Source: Amoebophrya sp. A120 (lineage: Eukaryota > Sar > Dinophyceae > Syndiniales > Amoebophryaceae). From it: a DNA stretch of 64,000 nucleotides. Shown one piece after another: positions 1-12,900 of the stretch. Every line of letters starts with the position of its first letter. Within the stretch, counting starts at the first letter, position 1. The DNA is taken from contig CAJINV010000011.1 in assembly GCA_905178155.1 (NCBI GenBank), positions 3,561,077 through 3,625,076 of the forward strand, given 5' to 3'. The translations under genes and the position numbers were made by a program. The notes beneath the pieces are model-generated. The model worked only from the letters and a program-made list of their open reading frames with translations, searched no databases and was not told the origin of the DNA.

Positions 1-1
1 C

Positions 2-3000
2 GAGAAACTTACGTCGCTGGAGGACTTGCAGTCCGCCGGGGTCTCGATGGCCAAGGGGTTCGAGGAGCCCGCGACAACCTCCATCTGCATCCTCGCAGAC
101 ATCTACATGGTGGCGGGCGCGGTCGGCCGCGAGGTGCAGGTCGAGATCACGCTGGGCACGCAGAGCGCGGAGACCGGCTGGGTCTACCCCAGCTTCGGCG
201 CCGGTAGCGACCCCGCCAGCTCGTCGAGCGCCTCGTCGGCGCAGCAGGTGGAGCAGGACTTCGAGCACCCAACGACCTTCCAGTACACCCAGTCCGAGGG
301 GCGGCCGGCCGTCATCCTGGCTCTGATGCCGGAGGACCCGATTTCCCAACCGGATTGCCTCATCAACGTGTACAGCCGCGGGGTGATGAGCGGGCGGACG
401 CGGTTGGGGTATTGCAAGGTGCCCCTGGCCAAACTGGAAAAGTACGATCCGGGGAACCCGCGCATACCGTTTTTCTTGCCACTGAAACCCATGCCCTGGA
501 ACGGAATGCAGAAACTGCCCGTGTCGTTGCTCATGACTCTGGAGAAAACCTCGGACGAATCCAGCACCAACAACCGACACAATCGGAAGATTGTGAAGAA
601 CATGGCCTACGTTTTGCGGGTCTACCTGTTCGGGGCGAGGCATATCGACTTCGGGGGAAATCAGGTGAAAGGACAATAAGAATATACTCGCTCGTTGTTG
701 TGATTGTCTGGTGCTTCAAGCGAATTCGGATCTAAAATCGCTTGAAGAAATCTTCTTGTTTGTATTACCAGCGCTCTGCTCTTTGATCATCTTGATCTTC
801 TCTTCAAAAACTGCTCCACAGACTAACCCCGCACTGTTCGTGCGCGCTACTTGCGCTGGTGCGAGCACGGAGACCGGTCAAATCGCCGGGGACCTGCGCC
901 CACAATGGATGAGGTGCATGGAGCTGCACATCACTCTGATGACCGATCATCCGAAGAGGCCACCGACGATGGAGCCGATTACCGTGTCACTCTGCAATTA
1001 CGAGGGCATGTTTTCGCAGCCGGTCATTGGCAAGGCGATCTGCAAATACACCTACATGCGGCAGAAAGACGTACTTGGTTACTGACCTCTGTTTGATGTC
1101 ATTGTCAGCATCGTAATGACTATGACATGTCGAAGGTCGTCGTGAGGACTCACAATTTACGGTTCGCTCTTGTTACACACAATGCTGACTCTTGATCTAC
1201 TTCAGTAATGGCTAATAGTAATGGTTATGGTGCTCTGAAGAATAAGAATTCCAGAAGTAGCCGCCCTTATATACCTTTTCGCAAACCGCAGATTCTCGAC
1301 GAATGGGAACCGTACCGGCTGGCGCCGCAGTGGGTGAAACTCTACGGAGGCCAGTACAACACGAAGCCCACGGGAGAAATCTGCTGCGCGTTCGAGCTCT
1401 TGCGCAAGAAAGACGTTCCCGAGCTACCCCAGGCGCGCATGTGGCCCAGGGAGGATCTGTTGTTTCAGCGCAATCTGGATTTCTGCCGGTTGCGGAAGGC
1501 CACCCTCCACGTGAGCGTGCTGGGGCTCCGCGACATGAAGCCGCTCCCGGTCTTCGGGGGGCTCTCTTCCGCCCCGGTGTCGATGCCGACGGTGGAGTTC
1601 AAAGTACGAAAGTTGTTAGAGAACCCGAGAACCACGAAAACGGGGAAAACAATTCACGAGTTCTGGAGCTGCTTCTGCAAGTACATCGCCGACAAACCGA
1701 AGGGGGATCCGAACAACCCGGCGGACAGGAATAAGAAGTGGGAGACCAAAGTGGGCATGAACCATGAGTTCTTCCAGTACCGTCGCATGAACATCATGCT
1801 CCCCGAGGACCCGGTTTTTCAGCCCTGGGTCACGATCAAGGTCGGCGACGTATGGCGCTCTCAAACGTCACATTCTCAACTGTTACATGAATTTGGCATG
1901 CGAAATTGTCATCAGCATCTACGTGATCAAGCAGGTACTCCGCATGACAAACTCCCCAAGGCGGGCTAAGCAGAATTATAATCCGCTTCAAATTTCTTGT
2001 AATGCAGAATGCGCAATCTTCCCGCTTTCACTTTTCCTGTTCTTGCATGACAAATTTATGTAACAGTTGAGAGTGTAACGTTTGAGAACTCCATACGACG
2101 GGCCGACGGGGGGCGTGACCGACATTGCGGAGTGTCGGCTGAACCTGGGTCCGCTGCTCCCCTGGCTGACCGGAAAGTGGGAGCGGGGGCCGGCGCTGGA
2201 GTCTTTCGTCGAAATGGACGAGGAAACGAGAAATCTGCACATTGGGGAGATCCGGTGATTTTTCTTTGTTAATTTTTTTTTTTTTGCTTCACTAGCGGCC
2301 TCAGCTTGTTGTTTCTCGGCTCCTATGACCAATAGAGCAGTAGGTCCCGCGTGCAAGAAACCAGGCAGCTTCTTTTCACGGGGCCGTTCCTATGACAAAT
2401 TCAAATTATGAAAAAAAACAGGAAAAGCGAGCTGGCGCAATCCACTTCCAAGAACACGAATCTGATCGCGCCGCCGAAGAAATATCAAATGCAAAAGTGT
2501 CTGGGTCTGGAAGATTCCGAGATTTGTCATGCAGTTTTTCAAAGCTCCACCAAGTCTGGAATGCAAGGCCTAGCGTCACAGGCTCTGCAGCCCCTTGGCC
2601 ATGCCCATTATGCATGAGAAATGCCCTCTCAGCATGGCGAGAAATGGGGACCTTTTGCAAGGCATGCAACACAGATTTTTGTATGATCCGCAACACGCAT
2701 CACAAGTTGCATTCTTCCAGACCCAGACATTTTTACATTTGATAAGAAAGTGGAAGAGACCATGGACAGCAGCGGCGTGCACATCTTGATCTATGCATTG
2801 CAAAAGGATCGTAGTCCTACTAGTAGAAATCGCATTTACAAATTTCCTCAGCGTGAGAAGTGAAATTTGTAATGCGGATTCACCTTGAGAATTAGTAAAA
2901 TTTGTAGTGCATGACTGCGATTGCTACAGCGACTGCGATTGTTCTGTTACAGTGCATATGATGCGAAAAGCGGCGAAGGAGATTTCCGCCAAGGGCTTTC

Positions 3001-5589
3001 CCGTCAAAACCGCTGCTTTGAACATGAAACTCGGGCACGGCCATGGCCGACCCCAGGTTCTCACCGGGGATCACGCGAATTCCCCGAGTCGCTTGAATCG
3101 CGATCCCGTTGCGGGGCTGCTCGACACGTCGATGCGGGATCGCAACGACATTTTCCTGCGCGCCACGGGCGAAATCCAGCGCGCCGGGGGTTCCGGCGGC
3201 GCGACAAGGGGCGATCTGGAGGGCAGGTTGGAGGACTCCGGGACGGCGCCCTTCGTTAATGACTTCTTCTACAAGTCCCTGCCGTTGACACGAAACCGAG
3301 ATGTGATAACGCAGACGGACATGGAGGCACGCTACGACCCGGGGACGTTTGGCTTCATCAAGTGCGCCATCAAGCTCACCGAGGGCCATTTGGACGAGAT
3401 TATCGGTGACAACATCCACGGTATCGAGTACGAATCGAGTGCGAGCAGTTCTGCGGGCGCGAGCAACGAGCAGGCGCCGAACGACGGGGCCAACAGCAGC
3501 GCGGAGTCGTCATCTAGTTCTGCGGAAGCAGGCGCTGCCGCCGGGCAGGTGGCGGTGAGAGCAGATGGTGCATCTTCTAGCAGCAAAAATCCCCAGGAAG
3601 TCGGGGAAGACGCAGGCGGGGGGGAAGCTCTGCCCACGTCGCCAACAGCTGGATTGAAAAACCTGGACCCGGTGAGCGGAAGGAGGCAAAGTCACGGCAT
3701 CTCACCGATACTCGACGGCTTCGCGTGGGACGAAGACGCACTGCGAGAGAGGTATTGAATACAGTTTGTAGAAGACGCTGAAGCTTTCTTGTGCTTTCAT
3801 CCTAAATAAAACAGACATTTTATTTGAGACCGCCCATGGTAAAAAATGCAGCCCTGCAAGAACACGAGAGATGGTTGTGACATCATGAGTACGACCAAAA
3901 GGGCTGATAATTCCACCCTTCTATAATTCGCCAAGAAAATGAAAAATCGTCTTTTTATCAGGTACAAGAGCTCCGAGCGCGTCCCGAACCGCGTCCGTGC
4001 CCGGCTTTATTTCGTGAAGGGCATTTGCATTTACGGTAAGGCGAGCGGGTTCGCGAACCCGTATCTGGAATTCACACTGGGCAAGGCGATTTTCGTGTCC
4101 ATGCGCAACATGTTTTGCTCGAATACCAATACCCCGACCTTTTACCGGCTCGAGGAGCGCGACATCCGCATGCCGGAAGACTCGCAGCTCGAGATCGAGC
4201 TGAAAGACCACCCGGCGGACGCGGTCATCGGTTCCACCTGCATTGATTTGGAAGACCGGTGGCACAGCGACACGTGGCGGTCTCTCGAGATGGTTCCCTC
4301 CGAGAATCGGGGGCTGTGGACCCTGGAAAACGTGGGGATGAGCCGGGGTTCGCTCAATTGCTGGGTCGAGCTACTCGACTCCGTCAAATCCTCCGAGCAG
4401 AAGGCGTCCACCCTCCGCGCGCCGCCCGCCCAGGAAATCGAGATTCGCGTAGTCATCTGGGACACGAAGGCCATTCGCATCGTCGACGACGATCACACAG
4501 ACGTCACGCTGACCGCCAACCTGGATTGCGCGGAATATTTTGGGGAGTACCCGAGTATTCAAGATACGGATGTGCACTACGGGTCAAAGTCGGGCGACGC
4601 GGTGTTTAATTGGCGTGTTGTCTACCCCCACATCCGCATGCCGACGAAAAGTTGCACCCTGCAAATATCTATGCATGGCAAAGGTATCGTACTACGTAGT
4701 GATCGCATTACTACAAATTTGCCCTGTGTGAGAAATGGAATTTGTCATGCTGTTTTACCTTGGGATGTAGATTTGTAATGCTGCACGCTTGCGATAATTA
4801 CTACGAGTAGGAGAACGATACTTTTGCAATGCATAACATCCGTGTTTGACTACAACATGATGAGCGGGAACGTGTTCATCGCGGACGTAAATCTGGACCT
4901 GAAGAAGTACCTGGAGAAGGTCGCGCGCGATATGGACAGCATCGAGGTGAATAGTGATCTGGACTATGCAAAGTAAATTTCCTGTTCCTGTACATGTACA
5001 ACTACAAGTGCGGTTTCTGCATGACAAAATTTTCTTTCAATTCTATTCAGCATGACAAGTGGCATGCTCGTCCAAGTTGGTGACATTTGTGATGCATTTC
5101 GTACATGTACAGAAAATTTCTATTGCATATGGAGTTCAAAAACGCGAGTTTCACCGAAGAAAACCCAGACGTCGGCCTCGGGTCAGTGAACATCAGCATG
5201 TGGGTCTTGATATGCTCTGCAAAAGTGTCGTACCCGTAGTAATTGCTGTTATACATGACAAATCTCCTTCCTAAGGTAAAACAGCATGACAAATTTCATA
5301 TTATGTGACGCTATTAAGCAAATTTGTAATGCGATTACTACTAGCGCGATACTTGTGCAATGCATAGTTGACCCAGTCCGAAGCGGACGCGATGCCGGTG
5401 GGGTTGGCTCGGAACGAACCCAACGTGAACCCGCAGCTGATCACGCCGCTGGAGGGCCGTGGTTGGGGCGACGTGCTGGGGGGCTTCTCGTTCAAAATGC
5501 CGAATTTTGGTTTGCTAGGGAAGTTGATGCCCGTGATCATCGTGTCGTTCGCCATGATGATCGGATTTCGGTACATCGGACTGCTCTAG
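2..5589 (+). CDS. Ferlin family protein, 3' part (5' end outside window)
   Basis: Ferlins are C-terminally anchored multi-C2 proteins acting in Ca2+-dependent membrane fusion; apicomplexan relatives act in secretory-organelle release. About 1,230 residues are in the window. Exons: 2-664, 822-1070, about 1240-1850, 2101-2254, 2422-2481, 2749-2790, 2963-3751, 3962-4669, 4841-4963, 5134-5210, 5372-5589. Four introns are GT-AG (665-821, 1071-about 1239, 2255-2421, 3752-3961); the other six are introners, and every junction except the loosely placed acceptor near 1240 keeps frame. Visible signatures: C2 start VLRVYLFGARH (exon 1), WVKLYGG..GEICCAFELL (exon 3), the ferlin C2 hallmark TDVHYGSKSGDAVFNWR (exon 8), the linker ARNEPNVNPQL and a hydrophobic tail around PVIIVSFAMMIGF just before the stop (last exon). 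A Ser/Ala-rich insert lies near 3430-3560. Family assignment is strong; the number of C2 domains is unknown because the 5' end is missing. Confidence 0.9.
1851..2095 (+). mobile_element. Introner, family C, in ferlin
   Basis: Inverted ends: TATGGCGCTCTCAAACGT at left and its imperfect complement ending GAGAACTCCATA at right. Direct repeat CGACG at 1846-1850 and 2096-2100. Removing the element plus one repeat joins GGC GAC G to GG CCG and continues the ferlin frame. No GT-AG border at any sliding position. Confidence 0.88.
2482..2743 (-). mobile_element. Introner, family D, reversed orientation, in ferlin
   Basis: Ends ATATCAAATGC...TCTGGGTCTGG and CCAGACCCAGACATT...TTTGAT. Direct repeat AAGAA at 2477-2481 and 2744-2748. 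Over its whole length it matches the reverse complement of the 19021 element. Excision restores PPKK-VEETMD in frame. Confidence 0.88.
2791..2958 (+). mobile_element. Introner, family A, in ferlin
   Basis: Left end CTATGCATTGCAAAAGGATCG, right end ...GTGCATA. Direct repeat TGAT at 2787-2790 and 2959-2962. Excision joins CAC ATC TTG AT to G CGA AAA in frame. The preceding exon (2749-2790) is only 42 nt. Confidence 0.85.
4670..4837 (+). mobile_element. Introner, family A, in ferlin
   Basis: Left TATGCATGGCAAAGGTATCG, right CGATACTTTTGCAATGCATAAC. Direct repeat ATC at 4667-4669 and 4838-4840. Excision joins SCTLQI to SVFDYN inside a C2 domain. Confidence 0.9.
4964..5130. mobile_element. Introner, family B, in ferlin
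   Basis: Inner inverted repeats around GTAAATTTCCTG..GTACATGTAC and GTACATGTACAGAAAATTTC. Direct repeat GGA at 4961-4963 and 5131-5133. Excision restores SDL-EFKNASF in frame. Same family as 36515 and 55130. Confidence 0.85.
5211..5367 (-). mobile_element. Introner, family A, reversed core, in ferlin
   Basis: Left TATGCTCTGCAAAAGTGTCG, right GCGATACTTGTGCAATGCATAG. Direct repeat TTGA at 5207-5210 and 5368-5371. Excision restores WVL-TQSEADAMPVGLAR in the ferlin C-terminal linker. The core (AAGGTAAAACAGCATGACAA) is reversed relative to 4670. Confidence 0.88.
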
Positions 5590-6960
5590 GAAATGAAAAT
5601 TATGGGCGTCAGGACGAGAAGGAGAACTTACTACGCCCGGCGGGCAGAAACGGGTTGAGAAAAATCATTCTGCGGCCGTCGTCGGATGGAGTCTGGTCAC
5701 GGATCATATGTTTCACCCTGAGTACCTACTTTCTACGCGCTGAACCTATCACTTTTTTCGTTTTTTCTGCGGAATGCTTTCATCAAAACTTTCACTTTCA
5801 CTTGTACATCACATTCTTTGTTTTTCACTTTCGAGATGCTTTCAATAGGCACTAGCAACTAAAAACCAATACTTTGACAACTTCTATGCTTTCGCTGTGG
5901 AGGTCCAGGAAGACCTGGATTCGGATTTTGCAGCTCTGGACGAAAAATACTTTTTTGGATTTTCAAGCGCTTTTCGGTATCGTATCGTATCGTATGAAGA
6001 GTATAGAAGGAACACGCGCAGACGCATTTTACAAAAGAAAAAAGAAAGCAAAGGTCGTGCATGGAGGTCGTGCGATAAGCAGTCCCAGTCGCCAAGGATA
6101 CGACCTCGGCGTTGCTTAAGATTCGCTTTAGTTGCTGTTTCGCGACTCGGTTGTCGGTATTTTCATCGATTCAAGGTCGGTCTTGACTTAGCATCAGCTC
6201 TACCTCGGTTGCATCGTCCTTCTTGTGCTGTCTTCTGTCGTATGAAGTCTGAATTCGTACAAAACTTCGTGCGTTTTGGTTTTGCCGCCCCGTTGGCAGC
6301 CAAGTCGTACACCTATCATGTCGTTCAGCAACCATAACGCTTGAAATTCAATCTAACGTAAGAGTCGGTGCAGCTTCGTCGTCTTTGATTCGGTAGGTAA
6401 GTAGACTGGTTTCGTTTTCGTCCGTCACGCTCACGTCGCTTCTTCAGCCGCTTTGATACAAGTGTCTTGCGTACTTTCGATCGCTCCCAAAACACACTAC
6501 AAAAATCAGGGTCTTTTACGGACACCCACCCTCAATAGATATCTCTAGTAAGTAGAAGTACCCAAAAATGGCAGTTGTTAGTATACCCCCCTTCTAGTGG
6601 CACCTGAAATTTTACGTTACATATGTTTGTCTTTCACTTTCATCATTTTCGACAAAGGAGGACGTAAGATGCCTCAAATGTTATGACTTCCAACATGATC
6701 CAGGAAGATTATCGAGGCGGATGATCACGAGCAGACCCTCGTGACGAATGCTTGGTTCCTTCCGCGATCATGACTCCTTTTCTGCTAAAGGAGAACTTCT
6801 TCTTCGAAGCACGACTATGACTTTCACCTTGCACCAAATCGGACGGGACGAGGAATCGGCGCCAAGTTAAATCAAACAAAGAACAAGCGTAAAAGCTTAA
6901 GCTTTGACTTCACCTCCGCCAGCAGAACAACACTACCCCGGAGCAGAAGCTCGACCCATC
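5590..6960. other. Intergenic region
   Basis: AT-richer spacer between ferlin and the giant gene. It holds a short TATCG/TCGTA microsatellite near 5977-5995 and random open frames with no protein-like composition. No RNA gene or promoter motif recognised. Confidence 0.6.
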
Positions 6961-9900
6961 ATGATCCCCTTCCAAGTCGAGCGTTTTTCCCTGGAGGGTA
7001 GCAGGGAGAATTGGAAAAAAACCAACCATCCCTTGCTGGAGAATGCCGACGAGAAAGACCTAAAGCTCGCCATCGTCCTTCACTTCGAGATCATTTCCCA
7101 CAAGGCCAAGAAGAAAAAGTGCTGCAAATGTGTGGGAAAGTGCGAAACAAAACTCTGTGCCAGCTGGCGGAAAAACAAGAACAATACAACAGCGAACAAA
7201 AGCACCTCCGATTTTTTCCACTTTGAGTCGGAATTTCACTCCTTACCTTTGAGCAACGACGCGGCGGTCCGGGGCACGCGGATCAGCAAGGCGGCTAGCA
7301 TCGTGAATAACCGGTCGACCGCAAACAGCCTGGCGAGCGAGGATTCCGATGTGGAAAACAATAACCGAGACTCGTCCGGCGCGACAGAAACGTCAGGGCT
7401 GGAGGAGCTGCGGCTGGTATCTTCCCGGGCGAGCGGAGAGTCCGAAACCTCGGAGATGCTGGGGATAATGGAGTGGAGCCGGGACCATTTAGGTGCCAAG
7501 CCGATGACCTTCATCGCGCGGAAGACAGCCAAGGTGAAGGTAAAAATCTACGTGATCGCAGACCGCGCGGACCAGAAGCCCGCGCACGGGAACCACCAGG
7601 AGGAGTTCGCGGTGCTGGCGTCCTTCGAGGCGACTTCGGACGCGAAGACGGCGGAAGGATTTCTCCAGATCAAAGAAGTCCCCCTCCCGGTCGCGGAAAG
7701 GAAAAACTATCGGAACAAGTCTTCCGGGCAGCGAGGTGGAATGATTTTTCCCAAACCGGTCCCGCAGGTCTATTTATCGCACTCGAAAACCGTGGTCGCA
7801 CACCACGCGGAGAAGCACAGCCGGAGCATCGTGGACCTGGTACAGGGCCGCCCCGTGCAACAACTACGCGGGGCGGGAGGTCTTACAGGTAACCCGACCG
7901 GGGTAACGGGGCGTCTGGATAGCAAAGCCACACCTGATAGCAAGGGTGGGGAGAGCAACGACGCGGAAATAACCGGTGGCACGGCCACTTCCAAAGAGTC
8001 GTCCGGTGCAGCTGACCGAGCAGGGCCAAATGCTAGTGGTGGAGACGAAGGTGGTATCAAATCAAAGCAGGTACAACTACCACAACGTCTAGACCGTGAA
8101 ATGACATCCGATTCCGTGCCCACGAAATTGAGCACCAACACGCGGGCCGCGATATTGGAGGATGAGGACGATTATGAAGGAACTTTTGAACTGACAATAC
8201 AAGACACACCAGAAGATAACCGCGATGAAGTAGGAAAAAGTCGCGAAACGACTGAAAAGGGTAGAGAGACAGGCACAGCATCCATTGCGACAGACAAGAA
8301 AGACGACGCAGGTGAAGAAGGACAAGAACCCGCAGCGGCGGCTGCAGTGGTTGCCCAACAGGCTGTGATGTCCAAGAAGTCCGCAAGTGCAAGTGGAGCT
8401 ACTGTTCCAGCCTCAACACCTGCGCCCTCTAATACTGGAGCTGTTCTTGCCGTTGAAAATAGTGCGTCTTCTAAGTCTGCCACGACCACCACCTCCCCAA
8501 CAGCAGCTCCTATCGACCAGAAAATCCTCAACACTGTTCTGACCGGGATGGAGTTTAGCCTATACCTGACCCAGTCGCCCGCCGGGAAACCGCAGGTGAT
8601 GAAAGCCAAGAACTACCGGCCACGGGAACTCTACTCGTCGAACGGGCAACTGCTGGAGCGGTCCGAGTGGAAGTTTTCTTCGCGGGTTTACACGAACGAG
8701 TGGCCCAGCGCCTCGGACGCGCTGCCGCTCGAATTGCTGCGGAACCGGGAGGAGCACCACGTGGTCCACATGATCGAACGCGAGCTGAAAATGGATTGTG
8801 TTGCGATGCACAACACGATTTTCCCCCAGGGTCTGTCCCGCGAGTGGTACCGCGCGATCTTGTACAGCGAAAGGGAATTATCCGAGCACGGCATGGGCGG
8901 GCAGCACACGGCTTCTAATCGACTACCAGCGAATTCCGCCGGCCTACAGAGATCGCCGTCGCGGGATGGCCACGGGCTGGCAGTGAAAAAAACCAAAGCC
9001 GGTGCGCCAGGAAGTAGTCCTCCTGACAACGCGAGTACTTCCCGAGACAGTAGTAGAAATAAAGCCGGCACGACCGGACGAGGGTCTTCGCCGGGTGCAG
9101 CTGGTGACAATGAGCAGGATCTGTTCGAATACAACAATTCCGACTCCGAATCGTCCAGTTCTAGCAGCAGTTCGGACGAGGGTGACGAGGACATGGTACA
9201 CGTCGAGGAAAAACTCCGCCATTCGCGGAACGTGCTGCAAAAAGCGATCGCCACGGTGCAATCCGGCGGGCACCGGCTGCTGGGCACGTTTAAATTGAAA
9301 CATACACTACAGAATAGAAGCTCTTCTAGAGCTGCGGCTTCCTCCTCCTCCCCGCAGGCTGGTCCGCACACCTTTTTCTTCGACACGCACGATGGGTCGC
9401 GGTCGCAGGGGATGGCGAGTATGTTTCTCTTCCGGTCGGCGAGCTTCAAAAAAGCCGGGGAGATGAACAATGCGGACGATCTGGTCGGGGCGGAACTCAC
9501 GGTCTCGGAAAAGCGGCACGTGGAAGACATGCTGTTGAACTTCATCGGCTTGAACGCAAAGCACTACCGCCACCGGCACTCCAAAGCAGTCGGAAGCACC
9601 ACCCAAGGGGTGTCGGATGTTACGGTGTTGCCGATTTTCACCTCGACGACGGTTAATACGGCAAATGATAGTGCGGAGATGTCGAACCAAGCTGTTGCAA
9701 GCCAGCAGGCCGCAATTATCTCCGATCCTGGTAAAGATAGTAGCACTGTCAGCCCCGCCACTATCGGTGGCGGAGCGACGTTGCCGGTCGGTGCGCAAAT
9801 CCTCGCGAGTGGCGATCTTCAAGAGAATAAAGCCGGCGCTGTTCCATCTATAGCAGTTTATTCGCCCAGTAGTGCCGCGGCCTTCGGCGCAACTTGTCTG

Positions 9901-12900
9901 GATGAAGATTTCTGCGTGAAGCTCTCTTTCTGCCGTCCAAACGAAATTCGGGGAAATCCCACCCTGTATCGGACTCTGGTTCCCTACGAACAGCCCATTC
10001 TGACGAAGAAGCTGAAGCTGCAACACAACCAGCACGGCGTGCAGCACCTGATGCGCGTGATGTTCTGGAAACGCCTCCATTTCCTCACTGCCTACTGCGG
10101 GGTGTTCTGCGTCTCGGGGGCCGACCACAAAGTGGACCCCTGGCCCTACCCGCTGGCGTCCATTTGGTGCCATGGGGGCCGGATATTGCTGCGACTCGAA
10201 AACATCCCCGCGCGCGAGCTGTTGTTCTACCTGTTCACCGGTATCCGCGTGCCCCGGGGGTCGGCTACAACATCAAGTAGCCACGTTGTGGATGACTTCA
10301 AAAAATCGCTTCGTGGCTCCATGTCCATGCGACCCTCCGCGAAACGTCAGACGACAGCAACGACCCTTCTGCCCCCGACCGGCAACAACAAGTCGCAATC
10401 CAAAGTCGTCGAACAACAAGCACTTCTACCAAAGCGGGGGCCCGTTAGTACAGCGACTCAACAACACCTGAACCTCGTGTCCGCGAGCATTCTGCAGAAG
10501 CGCACGCCTCTGCAAAAGCGACTGGCGGCGACCCACGGTGTCGGCGTGAAAGGGCACAACGAGGAGGCGGAGCTGGTGGAAAAAAAGCTGCACGCCACCA
10601 GCTTAGCCGACACCGCGCACAATCTCGCCGATGGGGTGTCCGGGCACCATTTAGGTCTGAACTTTTCCTGGTGCGGGGTCGGCTCCCCGCTGCCCTTCGG
10701 CCCGCCCAGCGGCATTCCGCGGCCGGAGCCGCCGCTGGAAAAGCTATGGAACCAGCTGTCGACGTTAATCCAGAAGTTGACGGACAATCGGGACTTGTTC
10801 CCCGACAGCGTGCAGAGCACCGCCCAGACCACCGGCAACGCCGATCGCGCTACCGTGTTGAGTAGTCGAGCCGCGGTTGGGGGGTCGACGATAATATCCA
10901 CAGGGACTACATCGGGCGCCGCGACATCGTCGAGCAAGAAAGTTCTTTCGAATAAAATACCCCCAAACGAGGAGTTGAAGCAGCTCTACATCCAGCCGAT
11001 TGTTACCTCCGATCAGCGGGATTTGGAAAAATTACATTTCACGCCGGAACGGCAGCAGTTGGCCGAGGAAATTCTAAAAACCTCCATTGACGAGGCGAGT
11101 CTGCAGCATTTGCTCGACCGCGCCACCAGCCGCGGATTCGCGGCCCGGAATGTGCTGGAGCTGCTCCGGTTGGAGATAGCTCATTTAAAACGCTTATTGC
11201 ACGCGCTGCACGTCGCCCAGGCCGCGTCCTCGCTGCAACCGCTGGGCGAGGAGGTGCTGCGCTCCCTGGCGGTGCTGGGCGTTTTGCAGGTGAATACCAG
11301 TGTGGAAAAAGCGGAGGCGATGCGGTACGTCGAGGCGTTTTTGCTGATCCGCATGTATTTGTTCACCCGCTTGTCGCACCTGCAGCGCTTCGTGGGGATT
11401 GCGGGGCAGGCGATCAGCTACAACTTTCACCACTTGCACCAAAGCCCGCACTTCCAGAGCGACAAAAAGGTGGTCTTTTCCCATCTGTACGTGCGCGTGG
11501 ACGACTTTGGCGCTGCGCACCAAGCGAAAGCGAAAACTACTGTCTCGTCCCAACAAGTATCTTCGGGCACTAGCATTGAGCTGCCTGGCGGAATGAGTGT
11601 TGCGGATCACCCTTTCATCTTTGACCCACGGTATTCCGCTGCAGAAGCGACGGGGGTTCCCGACGCCGCGAGGGGTAGAAGTACTGCTGCTGCTTCTTCG
11701 CGAAAACACACAGATGTCAAAAAGAGCGGGGTCGCCATGGCAGGTGCTGTAGACCCGCCGATGTTGGTGGACCCTTCGACCGGAAGAGACAACCTCACCT
11801 TCAAAAGCTACGATTTGGAGCTGTATGAGCACTTGAATCCCTTCAAACAGGAACTGCACCATCAGGATATTCAGGAGTCTCATCCACACGTCGTCCGACC
11901 GGAGCATTTGAGCGGCGTCCAATACAAACCCCGGTCCAAGAAGCCCCGACGGTCCAAGTGGCGCCGCTTGTCGGATTTCCTCCACCGTGCGACCCTCGCG
12001 GCCACCGGGAAGAATTTTTCGCGCCAGGGAACGACTGACAGTGTGAGTAGTCAGGCCTCGTCGGAGGAGGGGAATAACTCTCTGAGCGGTGCGGCCGGGA
12101 AGAAGAGGAGTCTTTTCAATGCGAACATCAATGCGAATAAACAACCCACTGCACCAGCTGCGGGGGAACGAGGCACAGCAGGCAAGGTTCGGAGTAAGCT
12201 GATCACAACGGAGAAACAATTAAACTTCGCGAAAGCGACCCTGCAAGTGCCCAAGAGCGAGGCGTGCATTCGGCAGCCGCGCCTGCGCAGCGTCGGGGTG
12301 GAGCACATGCGATATTGTTTAGGGTTTAACGACGCCGAGCGGGAGTGGATAGCGACTTGTTTGGAAAGCTTTGGCACTCGTTTTGGTGCTGCTGCAAATA
12401 GCCTGTTGCAAGAGCAGCCGCAACCGATCCAGATAGTGGGGAGAACACCTTCGCGGGAACTCCAGGGAGGTGCAACAACGACGAGTAATTACATGCAGAA
12501 CTCAGAGCAGCTGCAAACGAGTCCGAGTGTATTTAAGGATCGTCACGACGTCTCCACAGCTTCTGCTTCCAGCGCGGGCGCGAGTGATCTCAGCGGAACC
12601 CACCAACTCGACAATAGTAAATCGCTTCCCATCTTGGAGGTGAATCAGCCCGCGCCGCCGAGCTTCGAAGCCTTCCGGTACGTGTTGGCGTCTTGCAGGA
12701 AGCTCGAGCGCGCGTTCACTCGCACCGCTTACCAGGTCCCGCAAGCGTCGAAAGAGGGGCAGCACTTGCTGCGAAAGCGCAACATTCTGCAGTCGGCGAG
12801 CAACTGCGAAGAGGAGCGACATTTGTACGGCCAGCTGCTGGCTGGCACCGCGGGTCTGGTGGTCAGGACGCCAAGTGAGAACAATGGCAGAAACATCAAA

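Noticed and set aside
5897-6337. Open frame downstream of ferlin
   Set aside because: Lies in AT-rich spacer, overlaps two other comparable frames, and has no family features.
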